A stretch of 64,000 nt of DNA from Umbelopsis ramanniana AG (taxonomy: Eukaryota > Mucoromycota > Umbelopsidomycetes > Umbelopsidales > Umbelopsidaceae): positions 62,001-126,000 of the forward strand of contig NW_026252127.1 in assembly GCF_025399195.1 (NCBI RefSeq), given 5' to 3'. Positions 32,944 to 45,200 of this stretch are shown piece by piece. Position numbers and translations under genes: made by a program. The notes under the pieces are model-generated. The model had not been told where the DNA came from. It worked only from the letters and a program-made list of their open reading frames with translations, and did not search any database. How positions within the stretch are numbered: the stretch's first letter is position 1; each line of letters begins with the position of its first letter.

Positions 32944-35900
32944 TTGGAGGCAGTTATTTGGAACTTGGTAATAGCAGATGCCGGTTGAGACCTGGAATAC
33001 AGCTCCCAAGAGAAGCAAGGTGAGAGCTAAGTGGTCTATTTAAATAACCAGAAAACCCTGTGGGTCACGTGTTCCCGCCATCGAATGCTCAACTTTGTGG
33101 ATTTCCGTCCCTTTTCAAGCCCAGAGCAGCTGCTTCCTGAAAAATAAAAGCCAATGCTCAGCTTACAATACCCTTAGAGGCGTACAAATAGATGAATTTA
33201 ATTCTAATATTATACATCTAAAACTTTATGACGATGGAAACGAACTAGATTGAACATATCAACCCCAATGTTCTCTATAGAACATGGATTGATTTTTGGG
33301 CACAAAGTGAGGCTGCAATACTCGAAGGCGCCACAACAGAATTCCATCATATCTAACCGTAAACAGTGTTTGGCTCGGTGACTTGCGCAGGTTTCTTCAG
33401 TGTGGAGCCAAGAAACTACGCAGTATCGAAGGCAACTGCTATCATAAGGCGGTCTTCGAGAAACGAGGCATCGCTGTTCCACCATATAATATCTTCACCA
33501 AAGTATCAAGACATTAGGGTATAGCGCCAACTGATGAGGCACCCCTCAGATAATGGTGGCGCTGATGGAATTAGTATAACGGAACGATGCTATTTCTTTC
33601 GAAAAAGAAAGTTCTGAACCGTCATACGGTGCTGAAATAGGATTATGAACCAGCGAGCCTCGGTCATCCACTGCACTACACGATAAACGGCATTTTTAGC
33701 GCAAACTGAAGTAATCCCTCTGATAAGGAACGAAATGATATGGCATTATCTCAAGGCGCTGAGGATCGAGATTTTTGCACTTTAATGGAATGTGTTGATG
33801 TTTGTGCAGTATGGCTTAGAGAGCACATCTCGCAAAGCTGGAGTCAAGCGGAACTGGCATGTTGGCTATAGGTTTCCCCGGTATGACAAAAATTTCGCTT
33901 TGCGCATCAGCAAACATGCGCACCTTCAGAGAAGGGGGGAGACCAACAGCTTTTTCCGGTAATGGTATATCCTTAACGGAAAGAAGGAAACATCCAATTT
34001 CACTCAATGTCGCAGCTGATATTCTAAAAGAATCAAAGCTGTTGGGATCTTGACATGTATCGACACTTGAAGTACACTCGAGGACTTGCGCCACATGATA
34101 TAGTCCTTTTTATCTCCATTCTTACCTACGTCATGACAGTTGTTTGATGTAGGACGCGCTTTGAGCTTGAAATCTCGATGCAATGCCCATGGTAATCAGA
34201 ATTTTTGGATTGCGCACATCTCGTGAAGACTATTTCGCTATCCTATAATACTGAAGGGTGTCAATGAGGTGTAACGTTTATACAGTCAGGCCGGCTGAGA
34301 TATCACAAGGTGAGGAAAAGAGCCTCTCCCCACTAACACACTATACTTCTTCCGAACCTGTTGTACTCTCCATTACCTTTACTGAACAAGAGTCTGTAAC
34401 TAAAAGAGGCGATAGAATATTCATTGATTTCTTATGGCCCATATTCACGACGACATCAAATTAAGTCGGCATTGCGCATGGACCATACGGAATTCAATAC
34501 CAGATAAAGTCAGCCCGACTGGTAAAAGTACGTATCACAAGCACCATCGAAGACTTCCAGTCAAATACACTGAGGTGTGATCTTGATCTATAGAAAGCTT
34601 CTATGAGAAAGACTATCCATTTTTTCAGTTGGTGTAATCGGTTTTCAAAATATTCAACTAATGTCCATAGAAAGGTTTATTCTGTACAGTCAAGTCCTAC
34701 ATTTCTGAGATGTGATTGGGATCGATCGTTTCATGTTGAGATCTGGTATACAGATAGATTTGTATCGTAATAACGGCTTGCTATGCAAGGTAAATGGGAT
34801 AATTTTTTACTAGACAGTGGTTCGTATAAAAATTGTACTGATTGAAAGCGAACCACTACCAAATGGCTCAAACTCACCAGCAAGCGCAAATGCAAAATTC
34901 TCGTTCAAGGGATTGTTACTGTTGGTTATATTTAACCAAACCAGCAGAATGGCAACAGAGGGCATCATTACTTTTATGCATGTATGATGACGAACAAGGG
35001 CAGCGCGGGCAACTTTAAGTTACTACCTCGCTTTGACTTTCCATGACATCTTGGCTTTCTTTTTTCTATAACCACAATGAATATGCGTTTACAATACCGG
35101 ATTTCTGAGCGCTTCCAGTCACAACCCAGCATAAAAATTATGGTGTATCGTCGTAGTTAAGAATGTATTACTCGCTACTTCGGAATGTTACCCGGGGCTG
35201 CTAAGTAAATACCTCGGCTTATGTTATCATTTACTGCGGCAAATGCGTCTGCGGAAATGCATCCTGATCCAGCTTGGTCTTCCAGATCCTGCTTCTAGCC
35301 GGATATCCACTGCGCAGTCTGTGGTCAGAAGCACGTGATGTTTACAAGTATTGCGCATTTGCACTGATGAGCACAGCTACCATTGATGGAGGGAGGTTGT
35401 ACAGACAATCAATATATCGATTTAAAAGCAGGGCATTTCCCATTGTTGTATTTAGAGCATTAATAACATAGCTATTGAATGTAGCGTGACAAGCAAAATA
35501 TGTTAGCCACAGATCAGATCAGTGAGCACGGCTGAGCTGGGTGAGCTTCGCATTTCCGTGTGATCTTATACTGCTCGGAAAATGCGTACAAGGCCCCTGG
35601 GCAGATCTTTGCAGGAGCGTGGGGAAATGAAGATAGCGTACTCACGTCTTGAGCGTTAAGTATGTCGGCTATATGTCGGTTTCAGTAGCATCGTCAAGTA
35701 GTCTAGAATTAACATTAACCTATCATTATACAAAAGGACATCAGCGGTCGCCATTAAATCAATGGAAAGCTTATAAAACTGATGAGGAAAGATCTATCCA
35801 ATGAAATTCCAGATTCAGTGTAAGACAATATGTCTTGTGCTGGCACCAACGACAGACCAGCGACAATGGACCTACCTGTAATGGGAAGTAGCCTATCATC

Positions 35901-36218
35901 AAGACCGGCAGCTACGACAACTCTTATTATTCATAAGACATAAACTACACTCAATTAGCCTTTTTACGTCTCCTCCTTCAACAGCTTGTTTTCAGTGAGA
36001 TAAAAGATAATAATTTAAGTTTCAGTGGTGCAAATTCATTAAAATGTCGACAGAGCTTTGAGGAGATTTGACTGGTGCTGGGGTCCAACGCAATCAATTG
36101 CGCCATGCTGATGCACGTGACCAACCATCGGAGGTGGAAAATACTCAATCTACCACAAAACGACTTCAGACATTGTTGGGACTGATTTCCTATCTTTTTC
36201 TTCACAGTCTACTTTGCT
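32944..36218. other. Gene-poor interval of about 3.3 kb
   Basis: The left 100 bases are promoter of the HSF-type gene. The rest shows no recognisable gene. A 92-codon minus-strand frame (34094-33816) has protein-like composition (VGLPPSLKVRMFADAQSEIF) but no ATG start, and a weak tRNA-like sequence lies near 33610-33685. These could be relics of decayed genes or mobile elements. The right end is promoter of the amidotransferase gene. Confidence 0.4.
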
Positions 36219-38015
36219 ATGTGTAGATTACTCTTGTACAAAGGCAAACAACCTATCCAGTTGGCTCATGTAAGTTAAATTGTTGCAATGTCCCATGCTT
36301 TTCTATGAATGCCATATTCACGATTTCTTTTTTATTGCAGCTCTTAACTAAGCCAGCTCACTCTATTATCAACCAGTCATTCGACTCTCGATTGCGAATT
36401 GACAGAAGAAGACCGATCAATGGTAAGCAAATGACAGCCATTGCAATCATGAGCCTCACTTCCCTAACCTTGTTTTATCTGTAGGTGATGGATTTGGAGT
36501 TGGTTGGTATGAACCAGACGCAGACTCAGAAACAGCCAATACACCTTGTATCTTTACGTCCGTTACGCCTGCTTGGAACAACAACAACTTGATACGGCTT
36601 GCAGAAAAAATCAAAAGTCCTTTGGTATTTGCTCATGTCAGAGCAAGTACAGCTGGTACTGTTACCGAAACAAATTGTCATCCATTCCAGTAGGTTTTGC
36701 AATTGATGGAAACACCAGATTATCATTACGATATTAAACCTTTGACCACCACTTCATAGATACGGACGATTGATGTTTATGCACAACGGTGGAGTCGCAC
36801 AATTTGATAGAGTGAGTCACTCCATTCCTTTTTTTTTCTTTTTTTTTGTGCCCCTGCATTTCCAATTCGCTGACCTGCCTTTCGTCTATAGATCAAGCGT
36901 AGACTTATTGCCACTTTGAAAGAAGACATATTTCTATTTGTACAAGGAAGCACCGATTCCGAATGGTCATTTGCTCTGTTTTTGAATTTTGTAAGCGTCT
37001 TTACTTTCTGCCAAAATGTTTGTAGCCCCGATATTCATGACAACATCCTATAGCTAAAAAATCCGGATGCCGATACGTTTGATTATGTTGAACTGAAGGA
37101 GGCTATGCTTAAAACGATTTCACAACTTAACGAATGGGCTGAAGAGGCTGGTATCACAGAAGTAAGTTACCACCCCCAGACTGGCTTACCAAAATTGCTA
37201 GTGCACTAATCAAACATTACACAGCCCTCATTGCTAAACTTTGCGGTCACGGATGGAGAATCAGTTGTTTGTGCTAGATACGTGTCAAGTGACACATTGG
37301 AAGCACCCTCGCTCTATTTTTCGTCAGGTACCAAATTTGAGAGTTATGAACCAGGCCATTACCGCATGGTGAAGGCCGATCGTCGCGAGGACATGGTGGT
37401 GGTTGCTAGTGGTATGTTTTTTTTTAGAACCTGAAACGAATGACGCCGTTGCTCCTTAATATTAACCATCGCTGTATTCAAACAGAACCTCTTACATTTG
37501 AGAAAGCCGATTGGTTAACCATACCCACAAACACAATCCTGGTAATAACCCCCAAATTAAGCGTTCTACTGTCACCAATCAAAGACAAGTACTACAGAGC
37601 AGACCCATTGGGCCGTTCTGCAGATGCACCTGTAGTGGGACCTGGCGTTCATGCCACAGGCGAAGAAGATACCATCAAAACACCTGAAAAGTCTGAAACC
37701 ATCTCGAACCTCAATGCCGTATGCAACACCACACCATGCAGAAGCCTCTATCGCAACAGAGATGCGCCTGCTCCCAAGATTCCCGCAAGACGAAAGCCTT
37801 CATTATCTACAAATGAGTCAGATAACAGCGAGTCGGATAGTACGGTCTCATTGCCTGATGATGACGAAGCTGACATGGCCTTTATTGAAGGGGGACCACG
37901 CAGCCTTTACCCCAAAGGAAACGCAGTACCACGAGCACATCATTCTCGCAACTTATTTCGAGATATGAATCCTCGCAATACCAAACGTGGTACTCCGGCT
38001 GTTCAAGCTCTTTGA
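36219..38015 (+). CDS. DUG3: DUG3-like class II glutamine amidotransferase
   Basis: Eight exons (36219-36269, 36341-36422, 36485-36689, 36760-36811, 36892-36990, 37054-37161, 37225-37411, 37486-38015) close in phase to 437 residues. It begins MCRLLLYKGKQPIQLAHLLT; removal of Met leaves Cys2 as N-terminal nucleophile. Further N-terminal-nucleophile amidotransferase features are INGDGFGVGWY, FAHVRASTAG and ETNCHPFQYGRLMFMHNGG. In yeast, Dug2 and Dug3 form the complex that cleaves glutathione's gamma-glutamyl bond in the cytosol. The last exon adds a Ser-rich, acidic tail beyond the usual catalytic core (SDNSESDSTVSLPDDDEAD), possibly regulatory. No DUG2 partner is in the window. Confidence 0.92.
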
Positions 38016-38388
38016 ATAACCCACTCCCGCTTAACCCCCTTCTTCCTTTCGATATTTTGTACATACATTTTTTTTTTCTGTAAGATGGAGTCGAGACAGT
38101 GCAGACCTTTCGAGTTTCTTTTCAATATGTTCCATCATCGGTTTAACTCCATACCATTTTGTTGCCAAATATCTTCTTTCTATACCCCACAACGACACAT
38201 TTCTTTATTTTTTTTGGTTCTTTTCTTCTTTTTTGTTAAACGTACATGAAGGAAAATGACTTCACCCCACTAAAATCTACCTCTTTTGGGTTTCCTTGTA
38301 TCGATATTCTACAGTCAGCCGTTGGTAGCATAAGAAAAGAGGTGTCCATTTCGCATCATCTATTTGTATTGGATACAAGCTTGGCATT
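38016..38388. other. 3' flanks of convergent genes
   Basis: Pyrimidine-rich spacer with T-runs between the stop codons of the amidotransferase (plus) and ceramidase (minus). No gene was seen. Confidence 0.5.
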
Positions 38389-39768
38389 CTAATCTTTCTT
38401 CTGCACTTTTATCAAACGAGGGATCACTCCGGCAACCCAGATAAGTTTGTACTGGTCGCCTCGTCCTGTGAATATCTGATAAATGTATTCGTTATAGACG
38501 ACATAGAAGTAAACACCAAGTCCTACACGGGAAGACACCAGAAAAAAACATTAGCCAAATAAGAAATTGGTTGTAGTTAGGGTCATAGATCGCAAGCCCT
38601 TACCAGTCATGATATGCCACAACCCATGAAGCTGTGAGACAGAACCAAGAGCAACATTAACGGTACCTCTCCAGGCTATTAATTGCTCGCAGAACTGATT
38701 GTCCACATTCCATACCAAAAAGGCGCCGAGGAAGCCTGATGCAGCTAGCTTCAGGAGGAACGAAAGCTGAGGTCTCTCGGGAGAGTCCTTTGGAAGACGC
38801 TTAACAAGTGCAGTGGAGCGGAAGACGACGGTAAACACGAGAATAGCGTAGCTAACTTGATGGAAAACAGGATTCTTGATGATCAAGTAAGACCATGTCA
38901 CGAATCCAGAGTATCCAATCAACGCCAAAGGTAACCAAATACCATAACGGTTCTCTGGGTAAATTTCGAAGCTGTGTACAAGACGGTAAATATGTTTTAG
39001 CACTTTCTATGCAGAGTTCCAATTCAACCTACGCCACGCAGGTCGCAAAATGGAGGAAGAAAGATTTCCAAACTTACATGTGCCAGGTCAGAATACTTGC
39101 TCCATATATCACTAATGCCAGTGAGGAAAGGACCCAATTAATACGTGTCTTTCAGAATTGATATGATAAGGAATGGCCTCTATTGACTTACTTGGTAGTT
39201 CATCCAACAACTGCATCTCATATTGAAGAGTCATGTGAAAGCACCATCTAAACACAACACATTGGTAACAGTGACACAGAACTCGCTTCAAAGTAGGCAT
39301 AGCTTACGAGCCAAATCCAATAAACATAATAGCAAAGTAAGCCAGAATGAATCTGCTAGGCATGTCATTCTGGTACGTGTTTCGAATACCGTACAGGGAT
39401 AGGAAGACTATTAAATGACAGGGGGATAAATTTGTAATACATTGTATTCATCAACTAATTCACCCGATGACAACGCGTCAACTTACCAAAAACCAAGTTG
39501 GTGGTGGTGTTGAAAAACTCTGCAATGTACTTTGAAGTCCATGGGTTATTTACTCTATTTAGTCAAGACTTTGACACTACCGTGGGGAACCACTCCGTTA
39601 GACTTACTCGGGACACTACGTAGTTTTCCTAGAAAGGACGCCCAGGAACATGCGTTAGTGGAAGGAGACCTTATTTCCAACTTGATGACAACTTTGACCT
39701 ACCTCGCACCAATCAATGGTCGATGTTACCGGGCCCCAAAATGGAGAATCGGAATTCAATGTTGACAT
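38389..39768 (-). CDS. YPC1: Alkaline ceramidase
   Basis: Hydrolyses (phyto)ceramide to sphingoid base and fatty acid in ER/Golgi membranes. Starts at ATG 39768 (MSTLNSDSPFWGPVTSTIDW) and ends at TAG 38389, with several introns. Family landmarks are the N-terminal WGPVTSTIDWCE, EFFNTTTNLVF, GFGSWCFHMTLQYEMQLLDE (first catalytic Ser/His and Asp region), GIWLPLALIGYS, VWNVDNQFC, and SQLHGLWHIMTG with the pair of zinc-binding histidines. About seven helices are present. The final exon encodes GVYFYVVYNEYIYQIFTGRG and ends LIKVQKKD; a Lys-rich end can serve as an ER retrieval signal. Assignment to the ACER/Ypc1/Ydc1 family is firm; chain-length preference is unknown. Confidence 0.92.
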
Positions 39769-40795
39769 TGTGCTAAAGTGTGAACCGGAGATACGATGAG
39801 CCTGTTGCCACTTTGAGCGCCGTGACTGCCAGGACATTAAATGCGGCAGGCATAATTTTCATCCTCAGGCCATGACAGTGTGTGTCCTCTTCTCATAAAC
39901 CCCGTATACAATTATATGTAGGACATTGATTCTTCAAAGTCGATACACTGAAATATCAATACATAATCATTTGTAAAAAATCTCTCGAAGCACGTCCAAT
40001 ATTCTCGTACGGAAACGAAACGCGTCAAAGCGAAGCAGTGCTATGCAAAGATGATGCAAGCCACACACGAGAGGGAACACCATAAGCAGGTCAAACTATC
40101 ATTGCATTTTACGTTATCTAGTGTAGAGGTTGGAACAGACTATACTGCCATATCATTAAATATCGTGGATGAAAACCTGAAATAGACAAGACGATTTAAC
40201 AATGACAACTAAGCTCAAGAAATGAACGCCCGCCTACGTCTTCAAATTGAGCGTCTGGGTAAACATTGTATAAAGCGTAGAGTGGTAATGAAGCTGTGTA
40301 ACTGACTCCTAATGATTGGCTTCGAAATCAATTTCTGTGCATGGAGGTTCTTGTTTGCTAGTCTTCTTTTTGTTAGTGTTGGATCGGAGTTGATGTCTGA
40401 TAGCCTGAACAACAATTTGATAGCGTCACAACGCGATCCATCAACAAGCAGATCAGCCACAAAACGACTCTTCAAAGGCGAGAGAAGTAATGTTGGCATA
40501 CTAGCTCTCAACGACAGAAATATTGGCCATTTAATGAACCTAAGGAAAACCAATCATAAAGAGCACATAACTAATAGGCATGCATTTTATTATTTCTGCT
40601 GGAGCCGTTTTTCCAGAAATGTCGATCTACCACACAGTTATTAAATGACGCTAAGCTAGCGGTTCATGGTAACTCACCAACCCGTTCATAGTCAAGTACA
40701 ATTTTCAGTCCAGTTGCTATATAACAAGGGAGAAACTCCCTAGCTTAGATCATTGTCAACTCATACCCACCCATTCCATTCACTACTATACCAAG
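39769..40795. other. Intergenic between divergent genes
   Basis: Promoter regions of the ceramidase (minus) and the LysM protein (plus). Overlapping open frames around 40242-40644 on both strands lack support. A TATA-like element near 40718 is listed separately. Confidence 0.5.
40718..40725 (+). promoter_or_regulatory. TATA-box-like element of the LysM gene
   Basis: CTATATAAC lies about 75 bases before the ATG of the LysM protein, a suitable distance for a strongly transcribed fungal gene with a short leader. The gene's strong codon bias agrees with high expression. Seen by motif and position only. Confidence 0.45.
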
Positions 40796-41817
40796 ATGAA
40801 ATTCCTTGCCCTTGCTGCTGTCGCTGCCGTCTTCGGAGCCCTCAATGTCCAAGCTGTCCACCCCGTTGCTGGCTGCAGACAATTGCACACCAGTATGTAT
40901 AGAGTCGCACAAAGTGATAGACCATAGCTTTTCCATATTCCTGACCATTTCATTTCCCCTTACTAGTCTCCAACTCTGATACCTGCTCTTCCGTTGCCAA
41001 GAAGTTCCACATCTCCGAAGCTACTTTCTACGGTAAGTATCATTGCCTGTAATTGACAGAAATTTCTCTCAGATGCACTGATTTTTTATTTTCTTTAGCC
41101 TTGAACCCTGGTTTGCACCATGCTGGTGATCACATCTGTGACAACCTTGATACCGGCAAGAAGTACTGTGTCAAGGCACCCAAGGGTAAGCGTGCCATCG
41201 CTCGCAGAACCTCTACTGCTATCGACTCCACCACTGCAGATCTCTCTGACGTCAAGAGCAAGCTCAAGAGCGTTTTGAGCAAGGTCCAAGTCCTCGATCT
41301 CTCCGGCACTGAAGGTGATGCAGTCTCCAAGGTTGAGGTCAAGGTCCAAAGCGTCCTTACCCTCGTTACCTCCAAGACCGCCCCTGCTCTCTCCCTTGTC
41401 CAGTCCAAGGTCCAAAGTGTCCTTTCTCTTGTCCAAAACCTCAACATTCCTGCCCTCCAAGCCGTTGAGACCCAACTTCAAAGCGTCGTCGCCTTGGTCG
41501 AAAACCTTGTTAGCGGCGTTGGCAGCCTTGTCCAACTCCAATCCGTCTTGGCCGGTGTCCAGACCAAGTTGACTTCTCTCACTTCTGTCTTGGACAACGC
41601 TGGTGTCCCTGTCGGTTCCATCCAGACCAAGGTTACCTCATTGCTCACTGAACTCAATGGCTCTTCTCCAGACCTTAGCGGTGTCCAAACCGAAGTCCAA
41701 ACCCTCCTCACTGAGCTCAAGGGCTATGCTGTTCCCGCTCTCCAACCCGTCACCAGCCAACTTTCTGGTGCTGTCACTCTTGTTCAAAGCATCATCCCCT
41801 TGAACCTCAACCTTTAA
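40796..41817 (+). CDS. Secreted LysM protein with amphipathic-helix repeat tail
   Basis: Three exons (40796-40892, 40967-41032, 41099-41817) close in phase to 293 residues. A signal peptide (MKFLALAAVAAVFGALNVQA) is followed by one LysM domain at about 27-75, with CRQLHTISNSDTCSSVAKKF, ALNPGLHH and a C..YCV end; the cysteines suggest a disulfide-stabilised fungal LysM. LysM binds chitin or related N-acetylglucosamine polymers. After a basic KGKRAIARR stretch, residues ~95-293 are a cysteine-free run of repeated amphipathic segments such as VQSVLSLVQ, TQLQSVVALVENLV and VQTKLTSLTSVL, with Pro or Gly between them. Codons are strongly biased to C-ending forms. Likely a cell-wall or secreted protein that attaches to chitin and exposes a helical bundle. 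The tail's function is unknown. Confidence 0.88.
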
Positions 41818-42206
41818 GTTGTTACCAATTCTTTGAAATAAAGAATATGCTATAATGTAATCATGTTTTATTTAAATACTGGTCTTGATGACCTTTTTGT
41901 AGTGTGTTGAGATGCATGCATCCAGATTTCATCACGAAAGGAATAAAATTAGAACCCATATCTTCAAAAAGCATTGGTAGGCCCTTGTTATCTCAAAAGA
42001 CGCGCATTTACTATCACACAAATGAAAGACTTCATGTACAACGTGAGTAAAAATACTCCGTGGAATAGAAAAGCAAAAGGACACAATGTTCATTAAAAAT
42101 GCAAGAGAAATAAAATGTTCGCATGGACAAGGGAAGCAACAACATGAGGCGACAAGAAAATGCAAACTAAACAGGCTATCAAACAACAGGTAGAGCTAGG
42201 CTAAAG
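41818..42206. other. 3' flanks of convergent genes
   Basis: Contains AATAAAG shortly after the LysM stop, a good polyadenylation signal, and the 3' flank of the phosphorylase-kinase-like gene. Nothing else was seen. Confidence 0.5.
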
Positions 42207-45200
42207 TTATTTAAGGGCATCCTCAACAAAATCTAGTTCAAAAGGCAGGACCTTAAGCGCACTGGAAGCAAGGTAGCTGAAGGTGGATTCAGAACCATCT
42301 TGTTGAGGAAGATCAAAGAAGAGTTTGCGAGCCAAGGATCGATTGGACTCGACGCCAAAGTCACCGGAGAACAATTTACTGTTCTCCCAATTGTCCTTGT
42401 TCTTTTCAGTCCACTTATTCCAGAAACTTTCAACCGCCTGGTTCATAATTTGAGTGATGTTGATGTCGTGGTCCATGATCTTCATCTCAGGGTTACGGTC
42501 CTGTATTTTGGAAATGACAGTCAACGTCTCAACGGCAACCTGTCGCTCAGCAGGGTCGGCGATCCAGCGCAAGAAGTGCTCTACCATCAAGGCAAAGTTG
42601 AATTCCTCAGCTGTCTTCTCAAGAACGGTAGGTTCACGAGGAAGAACATGATCATTGATACGCAAACCCTGAGCTCTCTCTAGAATCTTCCAAGTCTTGG
42701 GATAGAAATCGGTGGGCATGCGGTTCAAGGCACCATCATTACGACGACGACGAAGCCATCTTCCAGCAGAGTTGGGTACGCAACTTGCCACCGTGGCAGA
42801 AGTCACTTCCTTGTCCTCATCCGAAACGCTGGAGAGCTGAACCACCTTTTCAATGACATCAGTAGGACCATCATTAGCTCCCTTATGAGCTTCGGTAACG
42901 GAACCCTTGTCGGCACCTATTGTTAAGCAACCACGAGAGAATTGTCAATAAATATTACATGAACGCTCCAACGACTTTTTCCACCATCTTCAACTTACCC
43001 TTGATTCCAATCAAGGCAAAGGAATCACGATATCTGACATTTTGAATAGTGGCACTTCCAAGGGACTCAATGGCAGTTCTGGCACTGGCAGTGAGGTGTT
43101 CGGTGAAATCATCCTTGGCAACAGCAATAACCACCATACCGGTATCGACCCACTCGATGAACTTGGCAAGATCTTCTGATTCGTCCTCAGAGATATGCGT
43201 ATCGAAACCAACTCGTTCCAGAATGATCTTCTCAACGGGATCGATGACACAAAGGTTCAATCCACGGTTTCCAGCTGACAGTGCATTACCGTTCAACTCA
43301 ATTTGAGCAAAGTTGCCGGACAAGAAACCACCGGATTGAGCCTTGATATGGACCTCGGTAGGGTTGGTAGAGCATGCAGTGGCAGATAAGGGAATAGGCA
43401 GACTCATTTCTCTCATTGCACGCTTGTCTTCAGATACCTGATCGGGAGAAGATCCGGATGGGAGTACACGTACTCTACCGTTGATAGAAGAGAGCATCAA
43501 TCGACCACCGGGTTGGTCACGAACAAGGACGTTGGTATCATTGATAGACAACGTTGGTCCAGACAAGATGGTTCGCAAAAGAGACTGCAGTTCAAAGGGA
43601 GAGAGCTGCATCAGATACTCGACTGCTTCTTCTTCATTGCAGTTGTTCATGCAGCTGATTTCCTCTCGGAGAGCAATAATGATGTGATGTGTACGAAGTC
43701 GAAGAATTCCCTCAAAGATCTCTGGGTGATTTCGAATAAAGCTTCCCATGTAAATAATGATTTCCTGGACCAAAGAGCCTTCACGGACATCATCACCAGA
43801 ACTGAAAGATAAGCGTCAGTTGTGAAGGACGAGAGACATTAATAAAATACGACTAACATGACACCTACCAATGCTCTTCAATCATTCGGCTGAGAACTTC
43901 AGGACCGACAGGCATGGAGATGAAGTATTCATCTTTGCCGGAACCAATGGTAACTTGCTTCTGTCGAATGACAAGATCGGTGACGTTGATAGTCAAGGAA
44001 GGCACAACCTTCTGCAAAAGACCAGCTGATTGTCGGACAATAGACCAGTACTGCAAACGCACGGCCTTGTAGTATACTTCTTGAAGTAATTCTTTGATGG
44101 TTGAATCTAAGTTTTCAATTCTAAAGCTCAAGGGTTTACATGAAACCAGATATTGCAAAAGATCTTGAAAAACGCAATAATGGAAATTAGTAACTAGTTA
44201 CCACTGTTTCATGTCCACTTTTGCACCATATAACTTACCAACTTGGTCATAGAGATTGACAGAGTTGATCAAGTTCTCAATAGCTTGGTCAAACTGTGAC
44301 GGGTCACCAAGAGTGAGGTTGAGCATATCGGAAGATGGGGACTCAGAGCGGTTATCCGACTTGGGAACAAGGTTAACTTCACTGACAGGAGACGCGGCAT
44401 CAGGAGTGACCTGTCCGACGAATCCAGCCTTTTCTGCTATTTTTTCAGTGGCCTTCCATTCTTGTTGGCCATCTGACTTTCTAACTGGAGTGCCAGATGA
44501 GGCAGAATCCTCGTGGCTCTTCAACTTGAACTTATCTTCGGGGGCGCCTGTGCTGAGTTTCTTGAGCGCATCTGTAACAGCGGAGAAATAGCTATCCTGT
44601 TCCTCTTCAGGTCTTGGTGTCAAAGCATACTTTCCATGGAAGCTCATTGAACGCTTCTTGGGAGTCTTCAGGCCGGGAGTCTTTAATCCAGCAGGTGTGC
44701 TTGCTTGAGTCATACGCTCGTTGTAGCCAAGCTTGCGGTGGGATGAGGAGCGATATCTTGCGGCGTTGGCCACACGCAGAATGGTCTCCCAATCCAAGTC
44801 AGACTTGTTGATCAAGAAATCGAGAGATTCAATGTTGCTAGTATTGATAAGCTCAGCAAGTCTTCCAAGTCGAATACGTACACCACCGCATCTGCCAGAT
44901 CGCAAATTCATAAAGTGGTTCAACAAGTTCTTGCGTGACGAATCGTTGTTGCTGGCGTTCCAATTCTGGTGTCTGGTAAGACCTCCAAGCATATCGTTTG
45001 TAAGGAGGACTGTCATTGTGGGGCGGCCAGGATAGAACCAATTCTTTTGAACGAAAGCAACCTCGCTTTCAAAGGCTGAAATAAGGTAATCAGCATCGGA
45101 ATTCAAGTAGAATTCTTCATTGTCCATGAAATGAGGGGTGAACGCATAGAGCTCGCCTTGAACACGGTAAAGACGGGAAGTACCCAATGATCCGATAGGT

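Noticed and set aside
33610-33685. Possible tRNA on the minus strand
   Set aside because: An A-box-like string and a TTCATAA loop are present, but the anticodon and T stems do not pair. At most a degraded relic.
33816-34094. 92-codon minus-strand frame
   Set aside because: Protein-like in parts, but it begins with GTG, has no in-frame upstream ATG or matching exon and no recognisable motif.
41095-41541. 148-codon minus-strand frame
   Set aside because: Antisense shadow of the codon-biased LysM repeat exon.
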